A stretch of DNA of 64,000 bases from Polyodon spathula (taxonomy: Eukaryota > Chordata > Actinopteri > Acipenseriformes > Polyodontidae): the NCBI RefSeq assembly GCF_017654505.1, contig NC_054534.1, forward strand, positions 28,265,689 to 28,329,688. Direction: 5' to 3'. Both the position numbers and the translations under genes were made by a program. A model generated the notes under the pieces. That model did no database searches and was not told where the DNA came from. It was given only the letters and a program-made list of their open reading frames with translations. Below are positions 1-11,639 of the stretch, piece by piece. Position 1 is the first letter of the stretch. Each line of letters begins with the position of its first letter.

Positions 1-1310
1 AGTTATAATTGAAATTTACCCCAGGTCTGCATGCAAGTGAAGTTGACAATAACATTACACCTGATAACCAGATAACCACCTTGACAAGTCACTCGCCAGA
101 CCCTATGGTTATCCCTCAATAAACCACAGCAACAAACTCAAGACTCCAGTTAAATATCCTCCATCCTCCCAAATATATTAATACTTGGCTGGTAGACACC
201 CAGCAACTGAAGTAGAAAACCATCATTTCTTTCATAAAGAATTGACAAAAATCTAACTAGAAGACGGAACACAACTTATTCAAAAATAAGCAAAAAACAA
301 TGTACTAATAAAATTAATTTTTTAAAAATACCTCAGAAATTTTTTTGTGTAAAACATGTTTCATTTTGGGGTATCAACTGCCCAGCCAGTGACACAAGAC
401 GACTCCAGTATTTTACAGACTTTGTAGTTTTTATTCATAAATAATCATGGCTTGAATTTCAGCGCGGGATTGCAGTAATCCTACATTTTCCAAGTTGCTC
501 CTGCATTTCTGCAATTTTCAGTGCGTGAAAATCCTGCAGATATTTTAAGACACCAAGCTACTGTATTTTTCACCCAATTTAGAATGCCTGAAACGCTGAA
601 ACAACCTCTAAGGAAGTGGGTGTCAGTGACGAATGCACTATGCATAGTTCTGGTTAAAATAAATAAATACATTTTAAAAAGTAGTGCTGGATATAAGTAG
701 TGCGAGACATTATTCTCTCGTACGTGATTCTTGGCCGCATCTTTAAGCATTATAGAAACTCAGTACGCTGCAGTATAAGTAAACAGTTTAAAAAAAAAAA
801 ATAAAATACGACTGTAAGTCTATCTAGATGTTGTTTTGAAAGCGGAGACTTTTGCTTTAACTCATAAAACTCAGCCCCATTCATTTTGGGGCGTCAGTGC
901 ACCGAAGGTTACTCAAGTATTGCTCAGGCACCGTAAAAGCCACCTACCAGGTTCAAACGGCTTGTGGGCCACCACCGACAAAACTGAACAAGTTTGAACT
1001 CAGTTATCAGGTTGCAATACCTACGCAACACCAACAAACTTACAGAAACACACTGATTAAAGCATGGAGTACAGTTATACTGTATTTTTTTTATTTTTTT
1101 TTTATGAAAATCTTTGAACAAAGACATTACCGCTATACCACTGCTATCGTCTTTTCAGTCAACAATATTAAAGCACACACAATTCAAACAGTGCTTATCT
1201 GTGCAACAGCAAAGATAAATAACTATTTAAATGGGTTTCATTTACATTTACTTATGTCTCTCAAAGTAAAAAAACTCCAACGAAAAATTTTTTTTATCAT
1301 AAAATAGGTA
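1..1310. other. Unannotated AT-rich stretch
   Basis: No recognisable gene or repeat family. Short open frames here carry no family motifs and are consistent with chance. Contains A- and T-runs only. Confidence 0.6.
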
Positions 1311-1313
1311 CGC

Positions 1314-1317
1314 ATAT

Positions 1318-1390
<73 letters not shown>
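1314..1390. repeat. (AT)n microsatellite
   Basis: About 75 bp of almost uninterrupted AT dinucleotides with one phase slip near 1328. Open frames across it translate to Tyr-Ile repeats and are not genes. Confidence 0.97.
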
Positions 1391-1394
<4 letters not shown>

Positions 1395-3150
1395 TTCTTT
1401 ATATACAAAAGTGCCTTTTTTGCCACTCCCCACTAAAATTCTGGAATACTACCCCATTGGCTGCAGCATACAAAAATAAAATTCAATCCCTGATAATACT
1501 TTTCTTTTCAGCACATAATTTACATAGAAATTGTGTAATTTACAAACTGTACTATGCAACTGCTTAGACCCTATGTGGGTGTTTGAACATTATAACATAA
1601 TTATGTGCAAATACAATTCAGAAAAAAACACCTCAGGAAATATTTGGTGGGAAACATTTTTCATTCTGTTGTATAAATTATGCCCTGGAAATTTTAAAAT
1701 TGGATAATGTCTCACAGCCTAGCAGTTGGTGAAACAGATGAAAGACGTTGTTTTTGTTTTCATGTTTTGGTTTTTTTTTACAATTACCTCAAACAATACA
1801 AGTAGGTTTCCTCCTTTTCTACGTTTATTCAGGGGCTCACAAAAGACTGTACTAAATCATACATTTCTTAGAGTAGAAACATCAAGAAAACTTTTTTTTC
1901 ATTTGTACAATGTTGCAATGGGCTACTTAATGTAATAATTTATTAACATATTCTTTGCTTCTGACCAGCAGGTGACCAAGCCTTGGTCGGAGATTTTCAA
2001 GATAGTGAAAATTACAGCAAATGAAACAGGTGTCAATCTTACATATCTGACACTTTCCTATTGTTGACTTTGGATACTCTAGGTGTGGGATGTATTACAG
2101 TACTTTGTCAACCCCTAAAAAACAAATGCTGAAAAAGAGAAAGCTTAGATATACTTGTAGGATCAAATGGATACGATATACCATATTTACATCAACCTGA
2201 ATGGAACTAATATTTATACATTTTCCTGAGCTTTCCCACAAACTAATTCAATAATGCTTCTGCTTACATATAGAAATGATTTAGAAAAGAAAAACAAACT
2301 GACAAAGCCGGTAGCATTTTCGGGGGTCAGGATAAAATCATATAATTGCTCATTACTGTGTTGAAGGCTTTTAGCTTTGCTTGAAATTCATTATTGTATT
2401 CAGGTTCTTAGAACTTTGTATAAACATAATCATTTCAAGATGTGAATGTGAATATAACTATATCCCTAGGGTTTAAGAATACAATCACATTTGGGATGAT
2501 GTAAACACAAGCACTAATACAAGCATATTGCAAAAACTGGGATACAATAATATAGGCCTATGAACAGTAAACTGTCCATGCAAGTTGCCAGTGTTTCTGC
2601 TTTGCTCAATACGCTGATGTTCAGAAAGTTTGTCTTTTGTGGTTTTAAAAGGCCTGTGATCAGAATGGGACATGTAGGTTTTAAGTGCAGTTCATTTGCA
2701 ATGTGTACTTTTTAAAAGTTCACTTACAGCTGTATTTTCATAACATGCACAGCACGTTTAAATGTATAATTAATTTCATTGTTCTGTAATTTAAATTTGA
2801 TTCACATAAAAACTCAGACTGCATTTGGCTTAGACTCCTGACAATATAAAATTACTGATGATACAAATATTTTTGCTGATCCCATAAATTTGTATCAACG
2901 AGAATTGACTATTTAACAAATGTTTTGGAAATTCTAAATATATTAATGTTGCATCCAAATACGCTAATTTAATCAAACACAATTAATTGTAGTCGCTTGC
3001 TATGGCGCTGCATCAAAACTAGTTTTATGTCCTCTTGAGCGCTTGCTCTGTATTTTGCTTATATGGATTGATAGCAGCATTCAGATCTCACTTGTTCCAG
3101 CTTGTATCCTGTGTGTGGTCTGGCAATGCCAATGATCATAGTGATAATAA
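1391..3150. other. Unannotated AT-rich stretch
   Basis: I see no repeat family or coding signal in these 1.8 kb. Short frames on both strands lack motifs. Confidence 0.55.
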
Positions 3151-3154
3151 TACT

Positions 3155-3163
3155 ACTAATTAA

Positions 3164-3219
<56 letters not shown>

Positions 3220-3220
3220 T
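3155..3220. repeat. (AAT)n microsatellite
   Basis: TAATAATAA trinucleotide array of about 65 bp, slightly interrupted at its left edge. Confidence 0.95.
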
Positions 3221-3471
3221 ATTTTAAATATTTTAGCCATTCTAAAACAAAAATACAATGCAATGTACAGCAAAGACCATCTAAGACAAGGCAAGAAAAC
3301 TTCTGTTAATCTGTGAATCTGGTAAGTAAGCTGTATACAGTAGTTGTGAAACGCTGTTTTCTAGTTAGCATCACCTCTTTAGCAAGTTTGTTGTGGTGCA
3401 ACATTTTAAGAGGACCCCTGTTACAAAACTCACTTTTCTCATGGACAACAGCTAGTGTCATATATAGCTCT

Positions 3472-3605
3472 GGCCAAAGGTTTTGCAACACCCTATATAA
3501 TTAACAATTTTAGCTTCATAAGGTTGAATGGAACCTGCTGAATAATGTTACGTCAACATATTGAATTACATTGCGCTTTGTAGTTTTTCATATACTGAAA
3601 TATAT
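3472..3605. mobile_element. MITE-like repeat, copy 1 (Tc1/mariner-type end)
   Basis: The block beginning GGCCAAAGGTTTTGCAACAC reappears, diverged, at 44432-44565. Shared words include TTTTGCA-CACCCTATA, CCTGCT-AATAATGTTA and CTTTGTAGT-TT. The terminal phrase resembles ends of non-autonomous Tc1/mariner elements of fish, from memory. I could not define a second terminal inverted repeat, so this is probably one end or a deleted copy. The CR1 insertion begins about 50 bp further on. Confidence 0.5.
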
Positions 3606-3721
3606 TGAAAAATGTAACATTTCAAAATCTAACATGAAATACTGAACTACTAAGAACATAAGAACATAAGAAAGTTTACAAACGAGAGGAGGCCATTCGG
3701 CCCATCTTGCTCGTTTGGTTG

Positions 3722-4993
3722 TTAGTAGCTTATTGATCCCAAAATCTCATCAAGCAGCTTCTTGAAGGATCCCAGGGTGTCAGCTTCAACAACATTACTG
3801 GGGAGTTGATTCCAGACCCTCACAATTCTCTGTGTAAAAAAGTGTCTCCTATTTTCTGTTCTGAATGCCCCTTTTTCTAAACTCCATTTGTGACCCCTGG
3901 TCCTTGTTTCTTTTTTCAGGCTGAAAAAGTCCCTTGGGTCGACACTGTCAATACCTTTTAGAATTTTGAATGCTTGAATTAGGTCGCCACGTAGTCTTCT
4001 TTGGTCAAGACTGAACAGATTCAATTTTTTTAGCCTGTCTGCATATGACATGCCTTTTAAGCCCGGGATAATTCTGGTCGCTCTTCTTTGCACTCTTTCT
4101 AGAGCAGCAATATCTTTTTTATAGCGAGGTGACCAGAACTGAACACAATATTCAAGATGAGGTCTTACTAGTGCATTGTACAGTTTTAACATTACTTCCC
4201 TTGATTTAAATTCAACACTTTTCACAATGTATCCGAGCATCTTGTTAGCCTTTTTTATAGCTTCCCCACATTGTCTAGATGAAGACATTTCTGAGTCAAC
4301 AAAAACTCCTAGGTCTTTTTCATAGATTCCTTCTCCAATTTCAATATCTCCCATATGATATTTATAATGTACATTTTTATTTCCTGCGTGCAGTACCTTA
4401 CACTTTTCTCTATTAAATGTCATTTGCCATGTGTCTGCCCAGTTCTGAATCTTGTCTAGATCATTTTGAATGACCTTTGCTGCTGCAACAGTGTTTGCCA
4501 CTCCTCCTACTTTTGTGTCGTCTGCAAATTTAACAAGTTTGCTTACTATACCAGAATCTAAATCATTAATGTAGATTAGGAATAGCAGAGGACCTAATAC
4601 TGATCCCTGTGGTACACCGCTGGTTACCACACTCCATTCTGAGGTTTTTCCTCTAATCAGTACTTTCTGTTTTCTACATGTTAACCACTCCCTAATCCAT
4701 GTACATGTGTTTCCTTGAATCCCAACTGCGTTCAGTTTGAGAATTAATCTTTTGTGCGGGACTTTGTCAAAAGCTTTCTGGAAATCTAAATAAACCATGT
4801 CATATGCTTTGCAATTATCCATTATTGATGTTGCATCCTCAAAAAAATCAAGCAAGTTAGTTAGGCACGATCTCCCTTTCCTAAAACCATGTTGACTATC
4901 TCCCAGTACCCTGTTACCATATAGGTAATTTTCCATTTTGGATCTTATTATAGTTTCCATAAGTTTCTTATTATAGTTTCCATAAGTTTGCAT
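3722..4993 (-). CDS. CR1 ORF2 fragment: reverse transcriptase and C-terminal domain
   Basis: This is an open frame of 423 codons. ORF2 of CR1 elements copies element RNA into DNA at a nicked target site. Visible reverse transcriptase motifs are QHGFRKGRS at residues 34-42, the first catalytic Asp in YLDFQKAFD (Asp70), GVPQGSVLGP at 126-135, and the catalytic FADD at 156-159. The C-terminal region contains [22 protein letters not shown] and the LFSLDQRRLRGDLI block typical of CR1, ending DEILGSISY before the stop. The endonuclease domain and N-terminal part of the RT are absent. The first residues (about 1-11) come from the junction duplication, so the apparent start Met is not a native start. 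Open but truncated, so presumably dead. Family assignment is strong from the motifs and 3' tail. Confidence 0.88.
   Translation of the reverse strand: MQTYGNYNKKLMETIIRSKMENYLYGNRVLGDSQHGFRKGRSCLTNLLDFFEDATSIMDNCKAYDMVYLDFQKAFDKVPHKRLILKLNAVGIQGNTCTWIREWLTCRKQKVLIRGKTSEWSVVTSGVPQGSVLGPLLFLIYINDLDSGIVSKLVKFADDTKVGGVANTVAAAKVIQNDLDKIQNWADTWQMTFNREKCKVLHAGNKNVHYKYHMGDIEIGEGIYEKDLGVFVDSEMSSSRQCGEAIKKANKMLGYIVKSVEFKSREVMLKLYNALVRPHLEYCVQFWSPRYKKDIAALERVQRRATRIIPGLKGMSYADRLKKLNLFSLDQRRLRGDLIQAFKILKGIDSVDPRDFFSLKKETRTRGHKWSLEKGAFRTENRRHFFTQRIVRVWNQLPSNVVEADTLGSFKKLLDEILGSISY
4944..4989. repeat. 23-bp tandem duplication at LINE 5' junction
   Basis: Two perfect 23-bp copies (4944-4966, 4967-4989), each beginning CTTATTATAGTTTCC, sit exactly at the truncated 5' end of CR1 copy A. 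Confidence 0.95.
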
Positions 4994-4998
4994 ATACT

Positions 4999-5931
4999 AT
5001 GATGGCTTCCGGTAGACTTTTGCAATACCACAGGGTACCACAGGGATCAGTATTAGGTCCTCTGCTATTCCTAATCTACATTAATGATTTAGATTCTGGT
5101 ATAGTAAGCAAACTTGTTAAATTTGCAGACGACACAAAAATAGGAGGAGTGGCAAACACTGTTGCAGTAGCAAATGTCATTCAAAATGATCTAGACAAGA
5201 TTCAGAACTGGCCAGACACATGGCAAATGACATTTAATAGAGAAAAGTGTAAGGTACTGCACGCAGGAAATAAAGATATACATTATAAATATCAGATGGG
5301 AGATACTGAAATTGGAGAAGGAATCTATGAAAAAAACTTAGGAGTTTTTGTTGACTCAGAAATGTCTTCATCTAGACAATGTGGGGAAGCTATAAAAAAG
5401 GCTAACAAGATGCTCGGATACATTGTGAAAAGTGTTGAATTTAAATCAAGGGAAGTAATGTTAAAACTGTACAATGCACTAGTAAGACCTCATATTGAAT
5501 ACTGTGTGCAGTTCTGGTTACCTTGCTGTAAAAAAATAGATATTGCTGCTCTAGAAAGAGTGCAAAGAAGAGCGACCAGAATTATTCCAGGCTTAAAAGG
5601 CATGTCATATGCAGACAGGCTAAAAGAATTGAATCTGTTCAGTCTTAAACAAAGAAGACTATGCAGCGACCTAATTCAAGCATTCAAAATTCTAAAAGGT
5701 ATTGACAATGTCGACCCAAGGGACTTTTTCGACCTGAAAAAAGAAACAAGGACCAGGGGTCACAAATGGAGATTAGACAAAGGGGCACTCAGAACAGAAA
5801 ATAGGAGGCACTTTTTTACACAGAGAATCGTGAGGGTCTGGAATCAACTCCCCAGTAATGTTGTTGAAGCTGACACCCTGGGATCCTTCAAGAAGCTGCT
5901 TGATGAGATTCTGGGATCAATAAGCTACTAA
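4999..5931 (+). CDS. CR1 ORF2 fragment (310 codons)
   Basis: The open frame starts in flanking sequence at residues 1-10 and joins CR1 ORF2 at about residue 12 (VPQGSVLGPLL). The catalytic FADD is at residues 42-45. The first catalytic Asp motif lies upstream of the truncation and is missing, so the RT cannot work. The C-terminal block runs to DEILGSISY, as in the 3722-4993 frame. Differences from that copy, such as a one-codon gain near KKIDIAALE and scattered substitutions, argue that the two were separate insertions. The Met at 4999 is an accident of the flank and not a native start. Confidence 0.85.
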   Translation: MMASGRLLQYHRVPQGSVLGPLLFLIYINDLDSGIVSKLVKFADDTKIGGVANTVAVANVIQNDLDKIQNWPDTWQMTFNREKCKVLHAGNKDIHYKYQMGDTEIGEGIYEKNLGVFVDSEMSSSRQCGEAIKKANKMLGYIVKSVEFKSREVMLKLYNALVRPHIEYCVQFWLPCCKKIDIAALERVQRRATRIIPGLKGMSYADRLKELNLFSLKQRRLCSDLIQAFKILKGIDNVDPRDFFDLKKETRTRGHKWRLDKGALRTENRRHFFTQRIVRVWNQLPSNVVEADTLGSFKKLLDEILGSISY

Positions 5932-6005
5932 CAACCAAATGAGCAAGATGGGCTGCATGGCCTCCTCTCGTTTGTAAACTTTCTTATGTTCTTATGTTCT
6001 TAATA
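5026..6005 (+). mobile_element. CR1-type LINE, 5'-truncated (copy B)
   Basis: Plus-strand CR1 fragment of the same family as copy A. It starts inside the RT domain and ends in the 8-bp tail repeat TTCTTATG. Its 5' boundary carries a 10-bp tandem duplication TACCACAGGG (5026-5035, 5036-5045). It is more truncated than copy A and lies in the opposite orientation, with about 36 bp of non-LINE sequence between the two 5' ends. Confidence 0.88.
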
Positions 6006-6009
6006 TCAT

Positions 6010-8160
6010 TATGTGGTGTCTTTGATTACATGATGTTAAATATCAGATTACATTTTGTTCATATAGTTTGTTTTTTTTGTTTTGTTTTGTTTTGTTTTAA
6101 TATGTCTCAATCCTAAAATTATAAGTGATGCAAAACATTTGTCCACAGCTGTGCATTTACATACGTGTTTATACTTCCCCTTGCAATGGTCACATTGGAA
6201 AAAAGGGGAATAAGACATCCCCCACTTCAGTGTTTCTATGAAGCCCCATACATCATTTTGCCGGCTTTCAATTCAGGTTACGTATCAACAGTCCATTTAT
6301 TTTCTAAACATTGTGTTAATCACATAATGTCACACAATAACATTTACAGACAACAATAGCCAATTGTTTTGAAGGACGTGTTCAAAATACTGAAGTTCGA
6401 CTTTCAGTCTAGCCAGCTGTGATATGGAGGTGGACCTTTGCAATCTCACAGAAAACATTTATATGACAAAGAGGAAGTTAAACACTGGATTTGATGCTTA
6501 TACAATGACATCCATTCAAACACGCACTGTATACTGAAGATCACTTTGATGTGTTTTATAGTTACTGTGTCCAAGTTTAAAATATGTCCGGAGCGAGGAG
6601 GCTCCATGGGAATACGGCTTTGGATCATCATAAGCAAGACATAATGTGACAGTATTCCCTGGACACAGTGAGGCAGGTAGTTCATCTCAAATGAAAATCT
6701 AGAATTGTATAGAACCAATACATGACGCATCACTGCCAGTCTCTGCTTGTGTGGACAGACCCCCTTGCCTCCCTTTCCCTTAACCCACTTTAAATACGGC
6801 AGGATTATTTGTGTGTGTGTGGGAGATAGCCTTGATGGACAATGTTGGTCAATGCAGTCACTTCATTGAGACAGGAACCAGGTGCACTAGCACCCACTAT
6901 CATGCCAGTTCTGAGATCCTTCTGACAAGGAGCATGGTTTTTAACTTAGTGCTGCTAGAACTCATAAGTATATGTGTTTTTGTACTTGAAAAGCAGAATC
7001 TGCTTCCGCATAATATAAAGCCCTGGCAGCTTTAAACATGGTCAAAGACTTCATAATTTATGTATGATAATTCATCAGGAAAAGGATTATTAGTAGACAC
7101 TCCCTCTATTTAAGTATGCAAAACTGACATATCAACAGGATCGGTTTTTAACCGAGAAAGTTTTGATACTTGCTCTATATCAATTTGTTTCAACAAATCA
7201 AATTAGAAAAAAAATACCATGGTTTTCTCAGACTCTTACCCTATAGGATAAGCATGGCCCTAACCTCTAAGGTTCATTTGATATCCTTATGTACATTTAT
7301 GAGCAAAGCAGTAAAAACAGTAAATGAAATCAGTAGTTTGTTCACACAATGTAAGCTAAGCAGTCAGACCTCAGGGTAAACTACATGTATTTGATATTTG
7401 AGCAACATAGCATCTTAAATGCTCTAAGAGCTATGTGGGCACTAAAGTACTTATTTAATAAATCAACCACACAATTTATATATTCATTGAGGTTTAAAAA
7501 TTGTTTTATTCCTCATAGCATTTAGCTCTCTTGCAGACATAAAAGCACTATTAAGTGCATCAGGAGGTGTTGCTGGAAACACTTATGTAGTGAAATAACT
7601 GATCATTTCTTTACCTAGGGGTATCACATTAGTGTACAGTAGTGGTATAAAACTGGTTGAAGAGCTGTGAAAAATCCATCACATTCACAATGTGATATAT
7701 TTTCAGTTAATGTCATATGCCATGCAACAAAGTTTAATCCTTTCATTTTTATCAAGCTCCACCCCACCCATATCACATTATGTGTGTAAAAAGCTGGGAA
7801 ATGAACAGACTCGCTCTGCTTCAGGTTATTAGGACTTCCCCTTTGCTGGTTGTGGTTCTGTTTACCTGAGAACCATGATAATGCTCTTGACCTGAGTGAC
7901 AGTGACAGGATTGGCAGGAATTAAATGGTGTATTACTGTCCAGCCCAGAGCATCTCACTTCAGAGTACTTGCAGGGCCTGGAGAGAGGACTACTTCCCTA
8001 TGTCTACAATTTCCCTATGGGTAGCACAATGCATCCAGTTCAAGTATGTGAATATACTCATTGGTCTCTCTAGCAAGTAAAACTCTACTGTTAAATTTCT
8101 GTCCAGATATTCCAGTATAACCATAAAAAAGGGGAGGGGGTAGTATGGCTTGAAGCGGTC
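6010..8160. other. Unannotated stretch
   Basis: Only a short (TTTTG)n run near 6069-6098 stands out. Open frames of 60-95 codons here have no motifs and overlap each other on both strands, as expected by chance. Confidence 0.5.
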
Positions 8161-8162
8161 TG

Positions 8163-8292
8163 ACGATTGAGTCAAGGAGGGGTGAGGATTGAGTTGAGGA
8201 AGGGTGAGGAATGATGTCTGACGATTGAGTCGAGGAGGGGTGAGGATTGACTCAAGGAGGGATGCTGATTGACGTGAGGAGGGGTGAGGTCT
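8163..8292 (+). repeat. Minisatellite, unit about 22-25 bp
   Basis: Five to six degenerate units of the type GATTGAGTCGAGGAGGGGTG (8165, 8189, 8225, 8246 and 8268 approximately). It is purine-rich on the plus strand and flanked by unique sequence. Confidence 0.8.
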
Positions 8293-9279
8293 AAGGATGT
8301 CCTAAAATGGACACCGTACCTGCGATACAGATCTGCTGATTCAGACCTTGATAATAAATTAAAGATGTGCTTTCCATAATTAACTGCAAGTTACAAATTC
8401 AGAATTGATTCCAGCCAGGGGCTGCATTGTAAAACTACACTGAGACATATTGAATTGCAGAGAGGTAATAGGAGTTGAGATATGATGAAAACTGAAACAT
8501 GCAAACAATTAAAAAATCTGTTTTGTTATAGACGATTTGTAATTCAAGTCAGGCATGTAGCCTACAACTATAACTTCCAACATCCTCAAGGCTTTTTTTC
8601 TCCAAGCCTTGTTTAAATTTACACAAACAAATATGGAGAGTTTAGTATATCTGTCCATAGCTTGGTCTTTTTTTCTCTACTATAACCAAACATCATAGTT
8701 GATTGACATGTTCTTTAAATTCCCCCAAGGCAGTCTGAGCTGCCAAGAAACAGATCCCCCCTCTCTCCAAAATCCGTCATTGTGCCATGTTGGATTGCAT
8801 GTGCAACTGCTTTCAATTTTACAAGTTAACCTAATTAAAAAAAGGATGTATTCTTTCTTCAGCTGGTGCTTTTGTTATACCATTTTACAAATCTAAAGAG
8901 CTGATGTTTTCAAATGATACCACTGGCGTTCCTTGATAAAACTGTCTAATTAAAGAGTATTAAATATACTTCCTGTAACAGTGTTCTATCTCCCTACCCC
9001 AGATACTTATTTTTCACTTGGCAAAAAACAGATAGTAAATCCTACTATCTGTTTCCTTACAATAAGTGAATGCTTGTTTAATTACAGTACATTGAGGAGT
9101 AAGTTGACATTACTCCACAAGTAAACCTTCTGGAAAAGCCACTTCACCTCTACTTACACTCTTTTCTGGATTTTGATAGTCTATTCACCCAATCCAAAGT
9201 TTGTAAAGCACTGTAAAAAATGTAGAAAATGTTTCCAAGAGCATGTTTTAGATAGCAACCATCCCCTGTGCCCATGCAA
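8293..9279. other. Unannotated stretch
   Basis: No gene, repeat family or structure recognised. Confidence 0.5.
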
Positions 9280-9281
9280 TA

Positions 9282-10035
9282 GGACTGCTCCGTGTATAGG
9301 AACACCTCCTAAGAGAACACTTCAGCTAAGAGAACACCATTGTGATTAAACAGATTTTTCCCTTTGTAAATGCTCCACCTAAAGAAACAGGAACTTCACT
9401 TAAAAGAACGTGTTTTTGGCACCGCTAGCGATTCGTTCACAAGTGGTACAGTACTGTTTTGTTACCTGATAACTCATCATCATCAAACTTGCATTCAAAT
9501 GGTTCATTCAATCTTTTCAAATGTGACTTATATTCTGATTTCTACGAGTGCATCTCATTGCTATAAAATGGCATGTAAACAAACAGCGAAACAAAAAGTT
9601 GTTCGAGCTCCTTAAAACCGTGAATCAGACACAAATCGCTGAGCAATTTGATGTTTTCCATTCGGGTGAGTTGCTTCACCATTTTCTTAAATAACTGCAT
9701 GTCATGCTCCTGTAAAGGTATTCATAATGAATCTAGAGCTGCTGCTGCATTTTTTAGGGGTGCTGTGTTAATTTAGTTTGATAGTTAGTTTATTCACGTT
9801 AGTTTGTCTGTTATTTTATTATTATAGTTTATTAACATGAACTTGCCTATTGCTTTTCTCTTACTTACTCTATTCATTTCATATGCTGATGTACGTACAT
9901 CATGACAAGTAATACATATTTATATATTTATTGATTCATATTGTGTCTGGTGGGCAACTCCATCTTACAGAACACTTCGGCTCAGAGAACACTTCACTTG
10001 CTTCCCGAGGGGGCTCTCTTAGCCGGAGACGACTG
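9282..10035. mobile_element. Degenerate pogo/Tigger-like DNA transposon relic
   Basis: The right end, read inward, is CAGTCGTCTCCGGCTAAGAG, followed by repeated AGAGAACACTTC words. The left end carries GACTGCTCCG and CTAAGAGAACACTTCAGCTA. Ends of this style with AAGAGAACAC repeats are typical of Tigger/pogo elements in fish and tetrapods, from memory. TA dinucleotides occur at 9280-9281 and 10036-10037, as expected for a TA duplication. The terminal repeats match each other only loosely, and no transposase frame is visible in the 750 bp. Confidence 0.4.
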
Positions 10036-10039
10036 TATT

Positions 10040-11515
10040 TTCAGTCATGTCAACTGGCTGCTTATTAAGGTTGCACAGTATGTTAGAAGGTCAATCGACT
10101 CAGAAAACCTGCATTAGCAGAAGCTGAATTAGGCATCAGTTGACATGTAAATACATGCATTAACCAACAGGAAACTGAAATGTGGCCGTCCAATGGATAG
10201 CATTGGAATTCCCTGTAAAGTACCCGTGTTTCCAGGAAGCCTGGTCATACTGTATGCTTTAGGGTATCAGTATGACAAAATCCCTCTACAGTGCTTGGCA
10301 TTGTAAGGACTCAGCAGTGCTTCAAGTTGGGCTTTGGATTCAAGCAACTACATCTGTTTTTTTAATAGGCAAAATTTCCCAACATCTCATAAAACTGTTT
10401 ACTAACTTGATTTTTTTTTCTGTGCTAAATTTAACTTGCTTGTGGAATTCAATCAAAATTTCACAACCCAAAGACAACTAAATCATGTTAACCATTAAGC
10501 AAATAAATACAGTTAATGGTCTGCACTGATCCCAAATATATTTTGAAAGCAGCCATTACATTGTAATGTTACCAATTAATAGCCTTGTTTACTGAAGCTC
10601 CTACTGACATGCTGTGGTTATTTAAATACATTTCAGACAAAACAGAACAATAGCAGACAAGCTTATTACTAAATTAAGCTTTGATTTAAGATAATGTTTT
10701 GACACTAAACTGTCTACATCTTATAGGCATAATCAATATCTCAAATATATTAGACGGCTGTTTCTACACAACTTTAATGCTGGTAACATTAATTAGGCAT
10801 AAATCAATATTATGTTTGTTAACATGAACACAAATCCATGGTAGGCATGTTGGCAACAGCCTTGGTGATCAATAAGCTCTGTGTGAAAATGATACTGACC
10901 AGCCTCTGTTCAACCTTGCTTGCTAAAGCTGATTGCTGTATATTTGCATCAAATAAAGTCAAAGTGATACTGCTACAATGCTAAATTATTATGACCAAAT
11001 GACACAGTAAATACTAACAGCAAAAAGCTATCTGGCCTTGTATTGATACATTGATCTTCTATAATGGTTTATGTTTTAAGAATGGATCTAGTTTATGATA
11101 ATATAATTTTAAACGGTGTTATTTTCATGTAAGTATTGCATACTTACATGAAATGCATGTTTTGGTGCCACCGCTACATAAATAACAAAAGAAAATGTTA
11201 ATTTGAACATGAAACAATAATAAGGTCAAGTGATTGTTCTGTTGCACAGCTTCATGGATTAATGATTCATGTTTACAGTAAAGTGTCTGTGGCAGCTGAG
11301 TAAAGCACAGGATATCAATTATTGTAACCAACAACTAATAATGTTTAATTGACTGTGGTATAAAGTGTGCGAGTGTGTGGGGAATATTGGGTTGGCAGGG
11401 GGTTAACTGTGTCACAGTTAAAGAAGGCATATGTTAACTACTGTTAATGACAGCATTCTTACAGGCAAATAATCCATGTGACATGGGAATTTCAGAACCC
11501 ATTCAAAATTGAAAA
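10040..11515. other. Unannotated AT-rich stretch
   Basis: No repeats or coding motifs recognised. Confidence 0.5.
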
Positions 11516-11516
11516 T

Positions 11517-11517
<1 letters not shown>

Positions 11518-11575
<58 letters not shown>

Positions 11576-11594
11576 TACACACACACACACACAC
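11518..11594. repeat. Compound (AT)n(AC)n microsatellite
   Basis: About 44 bp of AT followed by about 33 bp of AC with a single T interruption. Confidence 0.95.
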
Positions 11595-11639
11595 TGAATG
11601 TGTGGATGTATGTTTGTTAATGTACTGTACTTCTTGACT

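Larger units (their letters stand above)
3655..4993 (-). mobile_element. CR1-type LINE, 5'-truncated (copy A)
   Basis: A minus-strand non-LTR retrotransposon fragment. Its 3' end carries the short 8-bp tail repeat AAGAACAT (TTCTTATG on its sense strand), a hallmark of CR1 elements. The body encodes the C-terminal half of ORF2. The 5' end stops at about 4990, where a perfect 23-bp tandem duplication (4944-4966 and 4967-4989) marks the junction. It lies head to head with copy B, which starts at about 5026. The two copies are about 1 kb long in the shared part but differ at many positions, so they look like two insertions rather than one recent inverted duplication. Confidence 0.88.

Noticed and set aside
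897..1307. 136-codon plus-strand frame
   Set aside because: No known motif, an overlapping frame on the opposite strand, and no splice or promoter context.
1238..1433. Open frames encoding Tyr-Ile repeats
   Set aside because: They are translations of the (AT)n microsatellite. The same holds for frames at 26122-26401, 47995-48323 and 49048-49404.
8163..8292. CRISPR-like array
   Set aside because: Units are degenerate and contiguous without unique spacers; it is a minisatellite in vertebrate DNA.
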